From: Pseudopyrenochaeta lycopersici
Lineage: Eukaryota > Ascomycota > Dothideomycetes > Pleosporales > Pseudopyrenochaetaceae
NCBI GenBank assembly: GCA_003313425.1
Contig: NHZP01000009.1
Span: 124,001-188,000, forward strand
Reading direction: 5' to 3'
DNA length: 64,000 nucleotides
The notes beneath the pieces were generated by a model. The model saw only the letters and a list, made by a program, of their open reading frames with translations. It had not been told where the DNA came from and searched no databases. The translations under genes and the position numbers were made by a program. This document shows positions 46,480-55,900 of the stretch, one piece after another; the first letter of the stretch is position 1, and each line of letters starts with the position of its first letter.

Positions 46480-47248
46480 CTTGGCAGATGTGTAGACGGT
46501 GCTTTGGCCGTTTGTGGACAGCGAATCTTGAAGTTCAGACTCTCATTGTGGAGAGTCACGGGTGGGGTGGATTTTCAAACGGGGTTAAGCGGTCATAACA
46601 CTAGCGCTTCTCGCCTCCCAGGCCCTTGCTCCACCAATTCCTCTTCCCATAACTCCCTGAATAGTGAAGTCTGACGTACCAAACATCCTGATGTCGACCA
46701 GAATAGATGCTATTGTAATCTATCATTTCCATGGTCGATCTGCTGGTATTTGGCGTTTGAGCCAATGGGCATGCAGCCTTGTCGCCACAAAGTGCAGCCA
46801 CTTTATAGTGCCCTCAGAGAAAGTAACTTAGCTTGTGGCTGTTTGTCGAGGCAGTTCAGCTCTAGAAATTCTTGGCTTTCACAGTTTCAGCTGATCCTCG
46901 CTAATCCTTTCGATCTTGCCGTTGTTTGGTCAGTCAAACGCAAATTCAGCCCTGCTCATGGACACTGTTCATGGTTGGCTATTTCTTTAGCTTTCTGGAG
47001 AGCTTCCAATAGCTTCGGCTATGGCGTTTGTATCTGGCAGCAGCTGAGCTTCCATGCCAGTTGCCAGCTATAAGTTGCAACGTCAGTCGCCCAGAACGAG
47101 GTGTCAACTTCGCGCCAAATCAGGCTGGATTCAATTTTCTCGAGCACGCAATAACCACAGTTCGTCTCCTTGAAGTTATTATAGAGCTATGACAGAGGAT
47201 TTTAGTGGAGTACATTAGAAGAACGTGGTACTACAACATCGTCAGCTC
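46480..47248. other. Intergenic upstream of ELP3 and of the membrane protein gene
   Basis: Divergent interval of about 770 bp. A 107-codon frame at 46750-47073 has no recognisable motif. Nothing else seen. Confidence 0.5.
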
Positions 47249-48532
47249 ATGTTTTGTGAACTCTCGTCACTAACATCTCCTCAGGCCCTCCTGCTCTGCC
47301 TCACGACCACCATGAGCGCTTGCGCAAAGCTTTATTCGCCATCACTATGCTCTGATACGTCATGGAGCGAAGATAAATTCATCGGCTTCCGACAGGAACC
47401 AAACTGTGGCCGTGGATCGGCTGGAATAATCTGGAGCTGTCTTACAGTCATGGTGTTTTCAGCATGGTCTGTAATTCACCTTGATACCAAGCCGTTCTCC
47501 TCACGATCATCTACAAGTATCTTCTGGAGGCCATGGGCCAAGGCCCAGAAGAGTGATCCAAATCAATTCAGGACAAAGAATCAGTTTGGGCCTACTGCAA
47601 GAAAATTCTTCGATGCCCTCACGATCCTTGTTTTCCCAGAATATGCTGTTTTAAAGGCCGTGGAGGAATTGACGGTCGCGCAGCTGATCCAATTTACCAC
47701 GAGAGAAATCGATGGCTGGGAGGCATTCTCACTCAAGCAGGCCCACCTAGTCCGAATGGGAGGAATCGACATCCCTTATATCGATCACCCCGAGCAGTTT
47801 GCCCCTTTTGTGCTTCAGAACACGCGTGTATTAAAGTATGACCGGTTCCCCAGCGACGTCCAGATATCCCTGCGAGCCAAACGAGATTTCGTGGACAAGG
47901 TGGTGGCACTATCGCAGGTGATTTACTTCATCTCCAACATGGTTATCCGCAGTACCCAATTCTATCGCATATCTGTCCTCGAATTGGTCACCATAAATTA
48001 CATTGCCTACGCATCAATCACGTTCCTGCTTCGTCTCAGAAAGCCCCAGGAGTTACGGGAAGCTTTTGAACTCGACTTGACAGAGCTTCCGTCGCCTTCT
48101 TGCTCGATCAAAACACAGGATCTACAGCGCCCAAAATTGGAGAGATGGATATGGCTAGGCATGATCGCCGCCCTGGTAGTTGCAAATGCCTTGCCGTTCG
48201 CCATCCTACTAGGGCGCCAGGATTACTGGTTAAGAGCGGGCAGCAAGTCTCCAGAAGGTAACCTCACCATAATTTCTTGCGTGGGAGTTGTGGCAATCTT
48301 AATGTTCATGCTGAGGAGAAGGATCGAGAGCCATTCCTGGAATCGGGACACATTCATGAAGAAATGCACTTTTTATCTTTGTTTGTTAGTGCTTTATTGC
48401 GGTGGGTTGCTCTATCTAGCTGCTCGCGTCTACCTTATAGGTATAGTTTTCCGAAACTTTGGGTACTCGCCAGAGGGTATATACATGACTCCCCCATCGT
48501 GGGCACGGTACTTGGGCCACGTTGGGGCATGA
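47249..48532 (+). CDS. Fungal polytopic membrane protein, function unknown
   Basis: 427 aa from ATG at 47249 (a later ATG at 47312 is also possible); no intron. The N-terminus LTSPQALLLCLTTTMSACAKL may be a signal or first membrane segment. It is followed by GFRQEPNCGRGSAGIIWSCLTVMVFSAWSVIHLD. This EPxxRGTxxIIWSCLxT-like opening is common in a large ascomycete family of membrane proteins of unknown function. Further segments: ALSQVIYFISNMVI, VTINYIAYASITFLLRL, WIWLGMIAALVVANALPFAIL, IISCVGVVAILMFML and FYLCLLVLYCGGLLYLA. The central 120-220 is a soluble, helical stretch (EIDGWEAFSLKQAHLVRMGG). Members often show patchy distribution and variation between strains. No function should be assigned. 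Confidence 0.75.
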   Translation: MFCELSSLTSPQALLLCLTTTMSACAKLYSPSLCSDTSWSEDKFIGFRQEPNCGRGSAGIIWSCLTVMVFSAWSVIHLDTKPFSSRSSTSIFWRPWAKAQKSDPNQFRTKNQFGPTARKFFDALTILVFPEYAVLKAVEELTVAQLIQFTTREIDGWEAFSLKQAHLVRMGGIDIPYIDHPEQFAPFVLQNTRVLKYDRFPSDVQISLRAKRDFVDKVVALSQVIYFISNMVIRSTQFYRISVLELVTINYIAYASITFLLRLRKPQELREAFELDLTELPSPSCSIKTQDLQRPKLERWIWLGMIAALVVANALPFAILLGRQDYWLRAGSKSPEGNLTIISCVGVVAILMFMLRRRIESHSWNRDTFMKKCTFYLCLLVLYCGGLLYLAARVYLIGIVFRNFGYSPEGIYMTPPSWARYLGHVGA

Positions 48533-49833
48533 GATGCCTGGATAGAAACTTTTTAGTAGTTTTGGACGCGTCTATCTAGACGCAAAGCGACACAGCATCG
48601 CATAACATGTAACGGTCATTTCCCCTTGTAGACAGTGAATACAGCAAGGTGATAATATACTTGGCCTTAAAAAAGAGATTCGAGAAGCGTATTCTTCTAA
48701 CCTAGAATGGGTAATGAGCATTCAGCTGTGTTCGTGGTGAAACCTTCGCCCGTACGACGATGGCTAACTATACGAAGTTGACTGCCGGATCCGAAAGATA
48801 GCGACCTGAAAATTGAGGGCAATCCAATTCAACAAAGAAACAATTCACAACTGTTTGCTAGCAAACTTCAATCTACGTGTCAAAGCAAGTTTCTCCCTAT
48901 ACAATTTTTCGGACTCCGCTGACAAGCCCGTCGCTTTCGCATTCCACGTATTCTCGATCCGCACCTCACGAGTCCGCCCAGTACTCGTACCTGCAGTTTG
49001 AAAAAAAAAACACTTGCTAAGCTGAAGTTGAACGTTTTTCTTAGCCGACTCACTGTGTAACCGCCAAGTGGAATTCATTCCAACCAAGTCCTGCCCCGAC
49101 GTTGGCTAAACGCAGCGTAGCGTTGATCCCAGATTCTCCGGACTTTGTGTATCGCAATAAGTAGATGACTGTACGGCTCAAACGGCAACTTAGCGATTTC
49201 GTCCTTGATTTAGACTTGACTATAATTCAGGGTGCACTAACTAGAACTGCAGCAAAAGTTTGTTAGAAGAGGGTAAGCTTATCACAACCCTGGCCCTTTC
49301 TTTGCCGCCTACATATGCCACTACGCTCGGGAAATAGAAGGTTTCCACAAAGCTGACACTGGACGTAGTCACTTCGCCACACTCAAAATGGTACTTTGGT
49401 ACTTCTGCGGTACGCTTTGACATTAGGCCCAGCCACATTTCCTTTTTGTCCGCCCGAGCGCTGTTTGGGCGGCTTACCGTGTGGTGAGTGTCATGCTTAC
49501 ATGGGCCGATATCGCGTGGACTTTGCGAGGGCTGTTAATGTGTAGGGTTGAGGCTGAAGGAGGTGAGGATGTGGTATGGGACTATCCGTATATCGCTTTG
49601 GGTCGGGGTTCGAAAGTTGACCACTGTGCTACGCCCGGATATTGATAGAGTGACCGGATGGACTATCAACGGAATCACTGTGCAACAACGATAGTGATGC
49701 CCTAGATGAAGGTATATATACGTCTACTTTGTCTGAATGATCGCCAGTACAGTTCCAGATCAGTTACAGTCTTATCCAGTAACCATTTTACGCAACGATT
49801 CATTATCATACCTTTTATATCTACACCATCACC
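48533..49833. other. Intergenic region upstream of the secreted Cys-rich protein
   Basis: 1.3 kb with only short frames. AT-rich around 48600-49280 with a run of A (near 49000). No gene or RNA recognised. Confidence 0.5.
49713..49720 (+). promoter_or_regulatory. TATA box of the secreted Cys-rich protein gene
   Basis: TATATATA, 114 bp upstream of the ATG at 49834. This leaves a leader of roughly 80 nt, longer than for CE15 and GH6. Confidence 0.45.
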
Positions 49834-50430
49834 ATGCGTCCATCAACCATCCTCACTCTCCTCTCCGCTGCCATAATCCCCTTCACTACCGCCCTCCCCT
49901 CTTTGCAACACCGCGAAGCTGCACCCTCAAACAGCACCTGCCCGGCGCAGCAAACGCAACTGGAATCCTGCGTCGCCAGCTACCAGCCCCAAGTCGACTT
50001 GTGCACAAACTCCAACGCCGGCCCCGTCGACTATTGCTGCCTGTGCTCCGTGTACACGGAGAAGGTCGCGTGCTTCGACATGTGCCCCAACTCTGCAGAC
50101 AAGACGGATGTCCAGGATCAATTGGACGCATACTGCGCCGCAGCTGTGGATCCATGCCAGGCAGAGTGCTTGAACGGGTTCTTGGGATTGTTCTCGCAGT
50201 GTACGGGGAATGACGATAATGCGTGCATGTGCACGGCGTATTCGGAGACGTTGGCATGCTATGCGGGGTGTCCATTGAGCCCGCCGAATCCAGACGCGGA
50301 GGAGAGTCGGGAGCAGTTTTGTGCAAAGGCAAGTGCGAGTAGTTCGGTGCCGCCGGTTCCTACAGCCACGCCCGGTCCTGCGTGCTCGGCTCCCAGGACG
50401 AATGTTACTAGCACGGCGTACTATGCCTGA
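49834..50430 (+). CDS. Secreted cysteine-rich protein with an internal duplication
   Basis: 198 aa, single exon. A signal peptide (about residues 1-21, ending TTALP) precedes a mature chain with about 18 Cys. Two halves share a pattern: CCLCSVYTEKVACFDMCP...QLDAYCAAA (about residues 68-103) and ACMCTAYSETLACYAGCP...REQFCAKA (about 131-167), both C-x-C-x3-Y-[TS]-E-x2-A-C-x3-CP, so an ancestral Cys module was duplicated. The C-terminus is Ser/Thr/Pro-rich and ends without a clear hydrophobic GPI signal, so the protein is probably released or wall-bound. Small Cys-rich secretion candidates of this kind are often called effectors, but no similarity to a known effector or toxin is seen, so none is claimed. 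A 20-bp tandem repeat starts 11 bp after the stop. Confidence 0.82.
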   Translation: MRPSTILTLLSAAIIPFTTALPSLQHREAAPSNSTCPAQQTQLESCVASYQPQVDLCTNSNAGPVDYCCLCSVYTEKVACFDMCPNSADKTDVQDQLDAYCAAAVDPCQAECLNGFLGLFSQCTGNDDNACMCTAYSETLACYAGCPLSPPNPDAEESREQFCAKASASSSVPPVPTATPGPACSAPRTNVTSTAYYA

Positions 50431-50440
50431 TTTGATGTAT

Positions 50441-50536
50441 TGAAGTTTCTGTATAGAAATTAAAGTTTCTGTATAGAAATTGAAGTTTCTGTATAGAAAT
50501 TAAAGTTTCTGTATAGAAATTAAAGTTTCTGTACAC
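50441..50536 (+). repeat. 20-bp tandem repeat, each unit able to form a hairpin
   Basis: Four exact-length units T[G/A]AAGTTTCTGTATAGAAAT at 50441, 50461, 50481 and 50501, alternating G,A,G,A at the second base, plus a degraded fifth unit from 50521. Each contains TTTCT and AGAAA separated by GTAT, so each RNA copy could fold as a small stem-loop. It begins 11 bp after the stop codon and therefore probably lies in the 3' UTR. Confidence 0.9.
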
Positions 50537-50996
50537 AAGGTTTGAGCAAGACTTGACAATTATCATTCACGGTAAGTAAATTTCGAGGTTGAGGTTGGAT
50601 GTGAGGATTAGATTAAATAGAATTTCATTGGGGAATTGGGTATCTTGTGTAGCTATAGCAAGCAATGAATCAGAAAAGACAGACGAACGAACAGAGTCTG
50701 GTGCGCGCCGATTGCCATGTGTTCGTAGCGTGGTCCAGATTTGACTTGCCCGACAAGGCGGGCACTGTACAAGGGTGCTTTTGGTGTGGGGGGTTGGGGG
50801 AAAGGGGTCGCAGAAGCCAATGTCTAGCATATCGGTCGTTGCAAATCGAACTGGGTAACTTTTCCGTCTCTTTTTGAATCGCATGGTGTGATGGTCATTA
50901 CATGCAGGCAGTGTTGAATCTCCTCTTGGTCATCATGGTCTCATGTGGTATGTACATTCGTAGGCGCCCCTCCCCCTCCCTATAACAAAAAGGGTT
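50537..50996. other. Convergent intergenic region
   Basis: 460 bp between the repeat and the ATG101 stop codon. The frame at 50567-50884 (minus, 105 codons) has no recognisable features. Nothing else seen. Confidence 0.5.
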
Positions 50997-51747
50997 TCAG
51001 AAAAGACCGATACGTGGCCGCCAGTCATTGTCAGTCGCGGCTTTTGGATTGACGACGATTAGGTAGGGGAAGGGGTTGGCGTCGGTGGTGGTGATGGGGG
51101 GGATGTGGTCTTTGTCGCGATTTACGATGGAGATGATTTTGTGGGCGGCCTTTTCCAGAGATTTGGTCATGGCGCGTCGAACTTTGAGCACATCTGGAGG
51201 CAGTCAGTACATGTCGAGTCTCTAGTGGGTGCTACACGGCCGGCGTACCGGTCTCGGTGCGTGGCTGGGCGAGGGTGACGTCCAGCGTCCACTGCTCCCA
51301 GCAAACATCCTCGTCGGCCTTGCCGAAAAAGTACGTCTTTCGGCGCTTCTTCTCGAAGAACTGCACAGCTATCTGGCCTCTCCCTCTCGGCTGATGGGTG
51401 CTGTCTATGGCGCGGACCAGCGAAAACGTCTTCTGCTCAATGAGCGTCTCGAGGTCGACATCGTCGATGGCAGGGAGGGTGAGGTCGAGCAGATCGCGGG
51501 TCAGCGGCGAGATGGAGGTGAAGTAGCGGTGGAAGAATATGGTGTGGAGTATCGCTGTGAAGGGTCAGTCGGTATTCTCGGGCGGTATGGAGGGAGCGGT
51601 AGTGCAAGGTGGGGGTTGGAAAAAGTGGGAAGCCGGTGGAAGAGGATGACGGGCACGCGGAGTGGACAGACCCTTGACGACATCCTTCACGCACGCGGCG
51701 TCGGCAAAGATGTCGAGGTTGTACTCTGGCCGCCGTCTTGGTTCCAT
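50997..51747 (-). CDS. ATG101: Autophagy protein Atg101 (HORMA domain)
   Basis: Exons 51747-51672, 51554-51249 and 51193-50997 (minus) give 192 aa. Recognisable family pieces in order: MEPRRRPEYNLDIFADAACVKDVVK, AILHTIFFHRYFTSISP, DVDLETLIEQ, QIAVQFFEKKRRKTYFFGKADEDVCWEQWTLDVTLAQPRTET, then VLKVRRAM...KIISIVNRDKDHIPPITTTDANPFPYLIVVNPK. The WF finger-like part and the DHIPPI motif are typical of ATG101. In organisms that have it, Atg101 with Atg13 forms part of the Atg1/ULK initiation complex; budding yeast lacks it. Intron 1 has a weak donor (GTCTGT), the least secure junction. The 5' exon is short but matches the family start. Confidence 0.88.
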
Positions 51748-52646
51748 ACTGGCATCTGCTCGCTCGGAACCGGGACTGTGTCCAGAAGGCGCCGCGGTGC
51801 GCCAGGCGGCGTCTTTGGGCGGCCGTGTCGCAGCAAGGCGCTGGTACGCAGGCGGAGCGGTCCAAGTCGTCGGTCGCGGGCCAGAGGAGTTGGCGTGTGT
51901 GGTGTTCTGCGCGCTTTCTGCCTGTTGTGGTCGCAGGATGCTTGGAATCTCGGGAGCTGAGGTGTGCAGTTGTGGCTGCGGGGCTGTTGCGGACGAAGGC
52001 CCGACCCAAGGATAGAAATTGACAAGGAACGGCCGCCATGCAGGTGAGATCATCAAAGAACAAAACTACCCTGGCCAGCAAGACCCTTCGGTCAAGGCTG
52101 CAGCTACCAGAGCCTATCAGCGCAGCCTCAATACACGGTCCCACGGAGCCTTGCCCTTCTCTTTGCAGCATCTCAGCCTCTGGTGACATGACGTCCTCCG
52201 AGACACGGTTCCGCATGACGCTGACAAGAGTCTCATCTGCCTTGCCATGTGCATCACAGCACTGCTACGTCTGACGGCGACTCTGGAACGTGCAGAGGCA
52301 GCAGGCATCCGCTTAGAGGCGGCCCACATGGCCCATCTAGGCCGAGTCGGTAGATTTGACATAATCGTGCATGTCATGTACCAGGTGTTCATGCTATCTG
52401 ATGCCTTGCATGCAGCCTGGGCCACATGTTTGGCCGCGGAAGGCGAGTGAGACGTATTTTGCAGGAGAAGAAAGGCTACACGCATTCGATGGTGGGCTGC
52501 CTGCCTAGCGAAGAGTCTTGGTGTGCCATCGAGGCAAGAACATGGGCCAAGTGCCTTGTGTAGTTGTCATATATGTGCAGTACAGACACGATGCATGATA
52601 TAAGCAGTTCATGCTCGCCATTGCTCTCGGATACTAATAGCAGAGA
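51748..52646. other. Divergent upstream region of ATG101 and ORC2
   Basis: About 900 bp, GC-rich near 51760-52000. Overlapping frames of up to 259 aa on the minus strand (51437-52216) and 117 aa on the plus strand arise from the composition of this stretch and of ATG101 read in other frames; I see no domain. No repeat recognised. Confidence 0.5.
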
Positions 52647-54566
52647 ATGAGGTTTGGCAATGGATCCCTGCCAACCAAGCTTTGCGGCTCAACAAGGGCG
52701 CCAAGCCCCATGGCGACAAGTCGCGTCGACTCGATGCTCGCGTCACGGACAACCGCAGCTGCGCACGACATGGTCAGCATAAAACGCAGACGCGACGACG
52801 ACGACGATGAATTGGACCAGGGAACGCCACGAAAGCTGCGTGCCCGCATCTCCGACGATGCTCCCAACGAACAAGACTTTGAAGCGCAGACGCCATCGAG
52901 AAGGGGCAGGGCCCAGCTGCTGGCCGAGAACGGCACACCCAGGTCCATCTTGAAGAAGGCTGGCCTGGCCAACGGCATCAACGGGACGCCAAGGTCAACC
53001 CGCAAGCTGCTCTTCGAGACGCCCACCAAATCACCCCAAGACGCCCCGCCCATCGACACTCCAACCCTCGTTCGCAATGCTGATCGGAGCGCCCGGCGGA
53101 AGAGCAACAGGCGCATCCTGGAGCGCATGCTGAACGGTGTAGAGAGCGACGATGAAGCATTGGACGAGGACGAGATTCTGGCAGAGCAGATCCTGCACGA
53201 CCAGGACGACGAGATTCTGGCAGAGCTGATCCTGCACGGCCAGGACAACGACACAGTCGTGCAGCCACCAGAAGCCGTGGCGCAGCAGGAGACAGCAGTG
53301 CCAGAGACACCATCAAAACGTGGCAGAGGCCGACCCAAAGGCTCCGGCAAGGTAGGACGGCCGCGGAAAGAACCATCGCCTACACCGCCAACCGAGCTGC
53401 CTCCTCACGAGGAGTACTTTTGGCAGAATCGCCCCGCCGGATCCAAGACGTCCAACAACACAATCTCTGCTCAGAGTCTCCTCAACCATGACGAGTTCTT
53501 CCAAGCCATGCAGGCCTATCAAGATCGCCACGAGTCGGAAATGGACTTCCTATTGGAATTGCATGGTCGTGCATATGACCAGTGGATATTCGAGCTCAAC
53601 GAGGGTTTCAACATTTGCCTATACGGCTACGGCTCAAAACGCACCATAACGGACCGCCTTACGGCTCGTCTCTACCACTATCTGCTGGAACGACCTCCAT
53701 ATAAAGGCACCAAGAAGACGCCCAAGATTGCCGTCATCAATGGCTACACCCCTGGCACTACCATCAAGGACATTCTTACCACCGTCGCATCCACTGTCAT
53801 CCCTGCGAATATCAAGACGCCCAACCAGCCGACTGCCTTACTCGACTTTGTCGTCGAGTACCTGTCAAGCAATCCACCTGCGCATCCCCTGCCAGTCATT
53901 CTAAACTCCATCGACTCGCCGTCTCTTCGCAAATCCCCAACACCGGCTATGCTTGCCCGATTGGCAGCACATTCTTCAATACATCTGCTTTGTACAGCTG
54001 ATACTCCCAATTTCCCCTTGCTCTGGGATGTCGGTCTCAAGACACAATACAAGTTTCTCTTTCACGATGCCACCACCTTCGCACCCTACCATGCTGAAAT
54101 AGATACTGTGGAGGCTGTAAACGAACTTCTAGGCCGCAGCGGACGCCGCATCGGTGGCAGAGATGGCGTAGGATTCGTTCTGCGCTCGCTACCAGAGAAT
54201 GCGCGATCCTTGTTCCGCATACTTGTCATGGAGCAACTGGCCCTATCTCTGATGGAAGGCGGAATAGATGACGAGGATAACGCCGCGACGGCGACGACGA
54301 CGACAAAGTCGAAAAAAGCCACACCAGCCAAGAATGTCGTGTCGGAATCTAGCCAAGGCGTCGAGTATCGGGTCTTGTATCACAAGGCTGTAGAGGAATT
54401 TGTCTGCTCTAGCGAGGTCGGATTCAGAACCCTACTCAAAGAATTCCATGACCATCAAATGATCGAGAGCCGAAAGGATGCTGTGGGTACTGAGAGGTTA
54501 TGGGTCCCCTTCAGGCAAGACGAGCTGGAAGGCCTGGCAGAAGACTTAGCAGGAGAAGCATTTTAA
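52647..54566 (+). CDS. ORC2: Origin recognition complex subunit 2
   Basis: 639 aa from the first ATG at 52647; starts at 52710 (MATSRVDS) and 52770 (MVSIKRRRDD) are also plausible, and the basic KRRRDDDDD region suits an N-terminus. The N-terminal 240 aa are disordered, with KKRGRGRPKGSGKVGRPRKE-like AT hooks (about 226-244). The ORC2 core begins at HEEYFWQNRP and contains LLELHGRAYDQWIFELNEGFNICLYGYGSKR, the Walker-like segment of this family, then the winged-helix C-terminus (EYRVLYHKAVEEFVCSSEVGFRTLLKEFHDHQMI). ORC2 binds replication origins in the nucleus as part of the ORC ring and licenses MCM loading. A 12-residue acidic repeat (DEILAEQILHDQDDEILAELILHGQD) at about 173-198 is unusual. 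Confidence 0.93.
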   Translation: MRFGNGSLPTKLCGSTRAPSPMATSRVDSMLASRTTAAAHDMVSIKRRRDDDDDELDQGTPRKLRARISDDAPNEQDFEAQTPSRRGRAQLLAENGTPRSILKKAGLANGINGTPRSTRKLLFETPTKSPQDAPPIDTPTLVRNADRSARRKSNRRILERMLNGVESDDEALDEDEILAEQILHDQDDEILAELILHGQDNDTVVQPPEAVAQQETAVPETPSKRGRGRPKGSGKVGRPRKEPSPTPPTELPPHEEYFWQNRPAGSKTSNNTISAQSLLNHDEFFQAMQAYQDRHESEMDFLLELHGRAYDQWIFELNEGFNICLYGYGSKRTITDRLTARLYHYLLERPPYKGTKKTPKIAVINGYTPGTTIKDILTTVASTVIPANIKTPNQPTALLDFVVEYLSSNPPAHPLPVILNSIDSPSLRKSPTPAMLARLAAHSSIHLLCTADTPNFPLLWDVGLKTQYKFLFHDATTFAPYHAEIDTVEAVNELLGRSGRRIGGRDGVGFVLRSLPENARSLFRILVMEQLALSLMEGGIDDEDNAATATTTTKSKKATPAKNVVSESSQGVEYRVLYHKAVEEFVCSSEVGFRTLLKEFHDHQMIESRKDAVGTERLWVPFRQDELEGLAEDLAGEAF

Positions 54567-54864
54567 TCGGACACGTACCGTATTCATAGAGACCGATGGC
54601 GTCATCCTACGCCTCGCTTCAATTTCATGTAAGGTGCACGTTCCAAAGCGCCCCCTAGCCACAGAACCGAAAGACATTCCTAAGCGTCCACACCAGCAAT
54701 TCTCGCGCAATTGTTTCTCTGGACGTGTGGGGGTCAGATTGCTGGACTCGGAATGGATTACCTGGAAGAGTCTTTGTTGAATATATACCTCATATCGAGA
54801 TACCAGGCATAGCCAGATAAGCCTAGGCTTTGTACTATACAACTCACCAGAGCGATCAAGCACC
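54567..54864. other. Short intergenic region
   Basis: 298 bp between ORC2 and the next gene on the same strand; no feature recognised. Confidence 0.5.
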
Positions 54865-55612
54865 ATGTGTCTCCTGCAGCTCTTCCTAACTTTCTTCCTG
54901 GCATCTTGTAGCGCGCTGGATTCGCCTCATGATACCCAGGATAACACTCTAACTACCACCACCATCACTTCTTCCGCCAGTCTTGAGGAATGCACCGGCG
55001 GGGCTCATACGTATGCAGCCTGAGCAACATGACCAGTGAAGACTTACAACTAACGTCCAGCCCACAGTCAATTGATGTCCTGCTCTTCCTCCGTCGAGGC
55101 CGAGCTCCTGAAATGCGGAGAATCAAACGTCCAATGCGGCTGTGAACAAGCCAGCAAAGGCCTCGAGTCCGTCTCTCCCTTCCCAAACCATCACCACGCA
55201 TTGACTAATCCCCACCGCCCCCCCCCCCCCCCCCCCCCCCAGCTGTCTCGCATCCCTCTGCCCAGCCCACACCACAGAGCTCTGCGCAACCTCCATCATC
55301 GTAGACGAACTCTGCGCCCTCGCCGGCATCGCAAACCCGTCTGTTGCCCACAGCGCTACCTGCCCCACTGCAGATATTGCATCCGTGCTTGCCTCCATCA
55401 TCCCGGATATGCCCAGCAACTTGCGGACGCTGCTGCCCACGCAGCTGCAGAGCTTGATGGTGCTGGAGACGGGGGTGGCGCCCAGTCAGACGGCCCAGGC
55501 GAGTGCGGCGGGGAAGACGAGTGGTGAGGGGGGTTGGAGTGGGTTGAGTGTCTTTTTGGGCGTGGGGGTTGTGATTAGTGTCATTGTTGGTGGGTTGGCA
55601 GCTCTTTCGTGA
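54865..55612 (+). CDS. Cys-rich surface protein, probable GPI anchor; exon 3 junction unresolved
   Basis: Exon 1 54865-55010 and exon 2 55068-55170 are well supported (GTATGC donor, CTAAC branch, CACAG). Exon 1 gives a signal peptide (MCLLQLFLTFFLASCSA) and a Thr/Ser stretch; exon 2 gives QLMSCSSSVEAELLKCGESNVQCGCEQASKGLES. The third exon, from 55243, holds CLASLCPAHTTELC...VDELCALAG and ends in a hydrophobic tail (LSVFLGVGVVISVIVGGLAALS), as in GPI-anchored or membrane-attached wall proteins. The Cys pattern recalls fungal CFEM-like and related surface proteins, but not exactly. The only GT donor after exon 2 is phase 0 while the exon 3 frame needs two carried bases, so either the boundary differs (for example an acceptor at CAGAG|CTCTGC) or there is a frameshift. 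Confidence 0.65.
55218..55240 (+). repeat. Run of 23 C just upstream of a splice acceptor
   Basis: An uninterrupted C23 stretch ends in AG (55241-55242). It lies inside the probable second intron and would serve as the pyrimidine tract. A branch-like TTGACTAAT stands upstream. Homopolymers of this length are also prone to assembly error. Confidence 0.9.
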
Positions 55613-55900
55613 GGGACGTGTTGAACAGAGATATTTGTTCTATGGATTCATTTAGTGCCAGGGTGGTCTGGGGAAATTGACTATCAGGCTTCTATTTCTG
55701 TCTTGGATGTTATCAGAGTACTCTCAGCTCGGAAGAGAGCTGACCGCGTCACTTGAAATTTTCTTTTATAAAAACAGATCATCGTACGACAGTGCAAGAT
55801 GCCATTCTAGCGCCATAGGCTATATTTTCAACCATGTATATCATCATCTACCATCGTAAATCCCACCTTCGTTACGGTCATTCTGATCAAATCTTCCACC

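Noticed and set aside
46750..47073. 107-aa plus frame between ELP3 and the membrane protein
   Set aside because: No domain or signal; sits in the expected divergent promoter region.
49601..49621. GGGTTCGA string resembling a tRNA B box
   Set aside because: No acceptor arm, A box or anticodon arm around it.
51437..52216. 259-aa minus frame upstream of and overlapping ATG101
   Set aside because: It overlaps ATG101 in another frame and is Arg/Ser/Pro-rich without motifs, typical of GC-rich shadow sequence.
55072..55527. 151-aa Pro/Arg/His-rich frame across the C23 run
   Set aside because: It reads through the intron and exon 3 in a wrong frame; the Cys pattern lies in the other frame.
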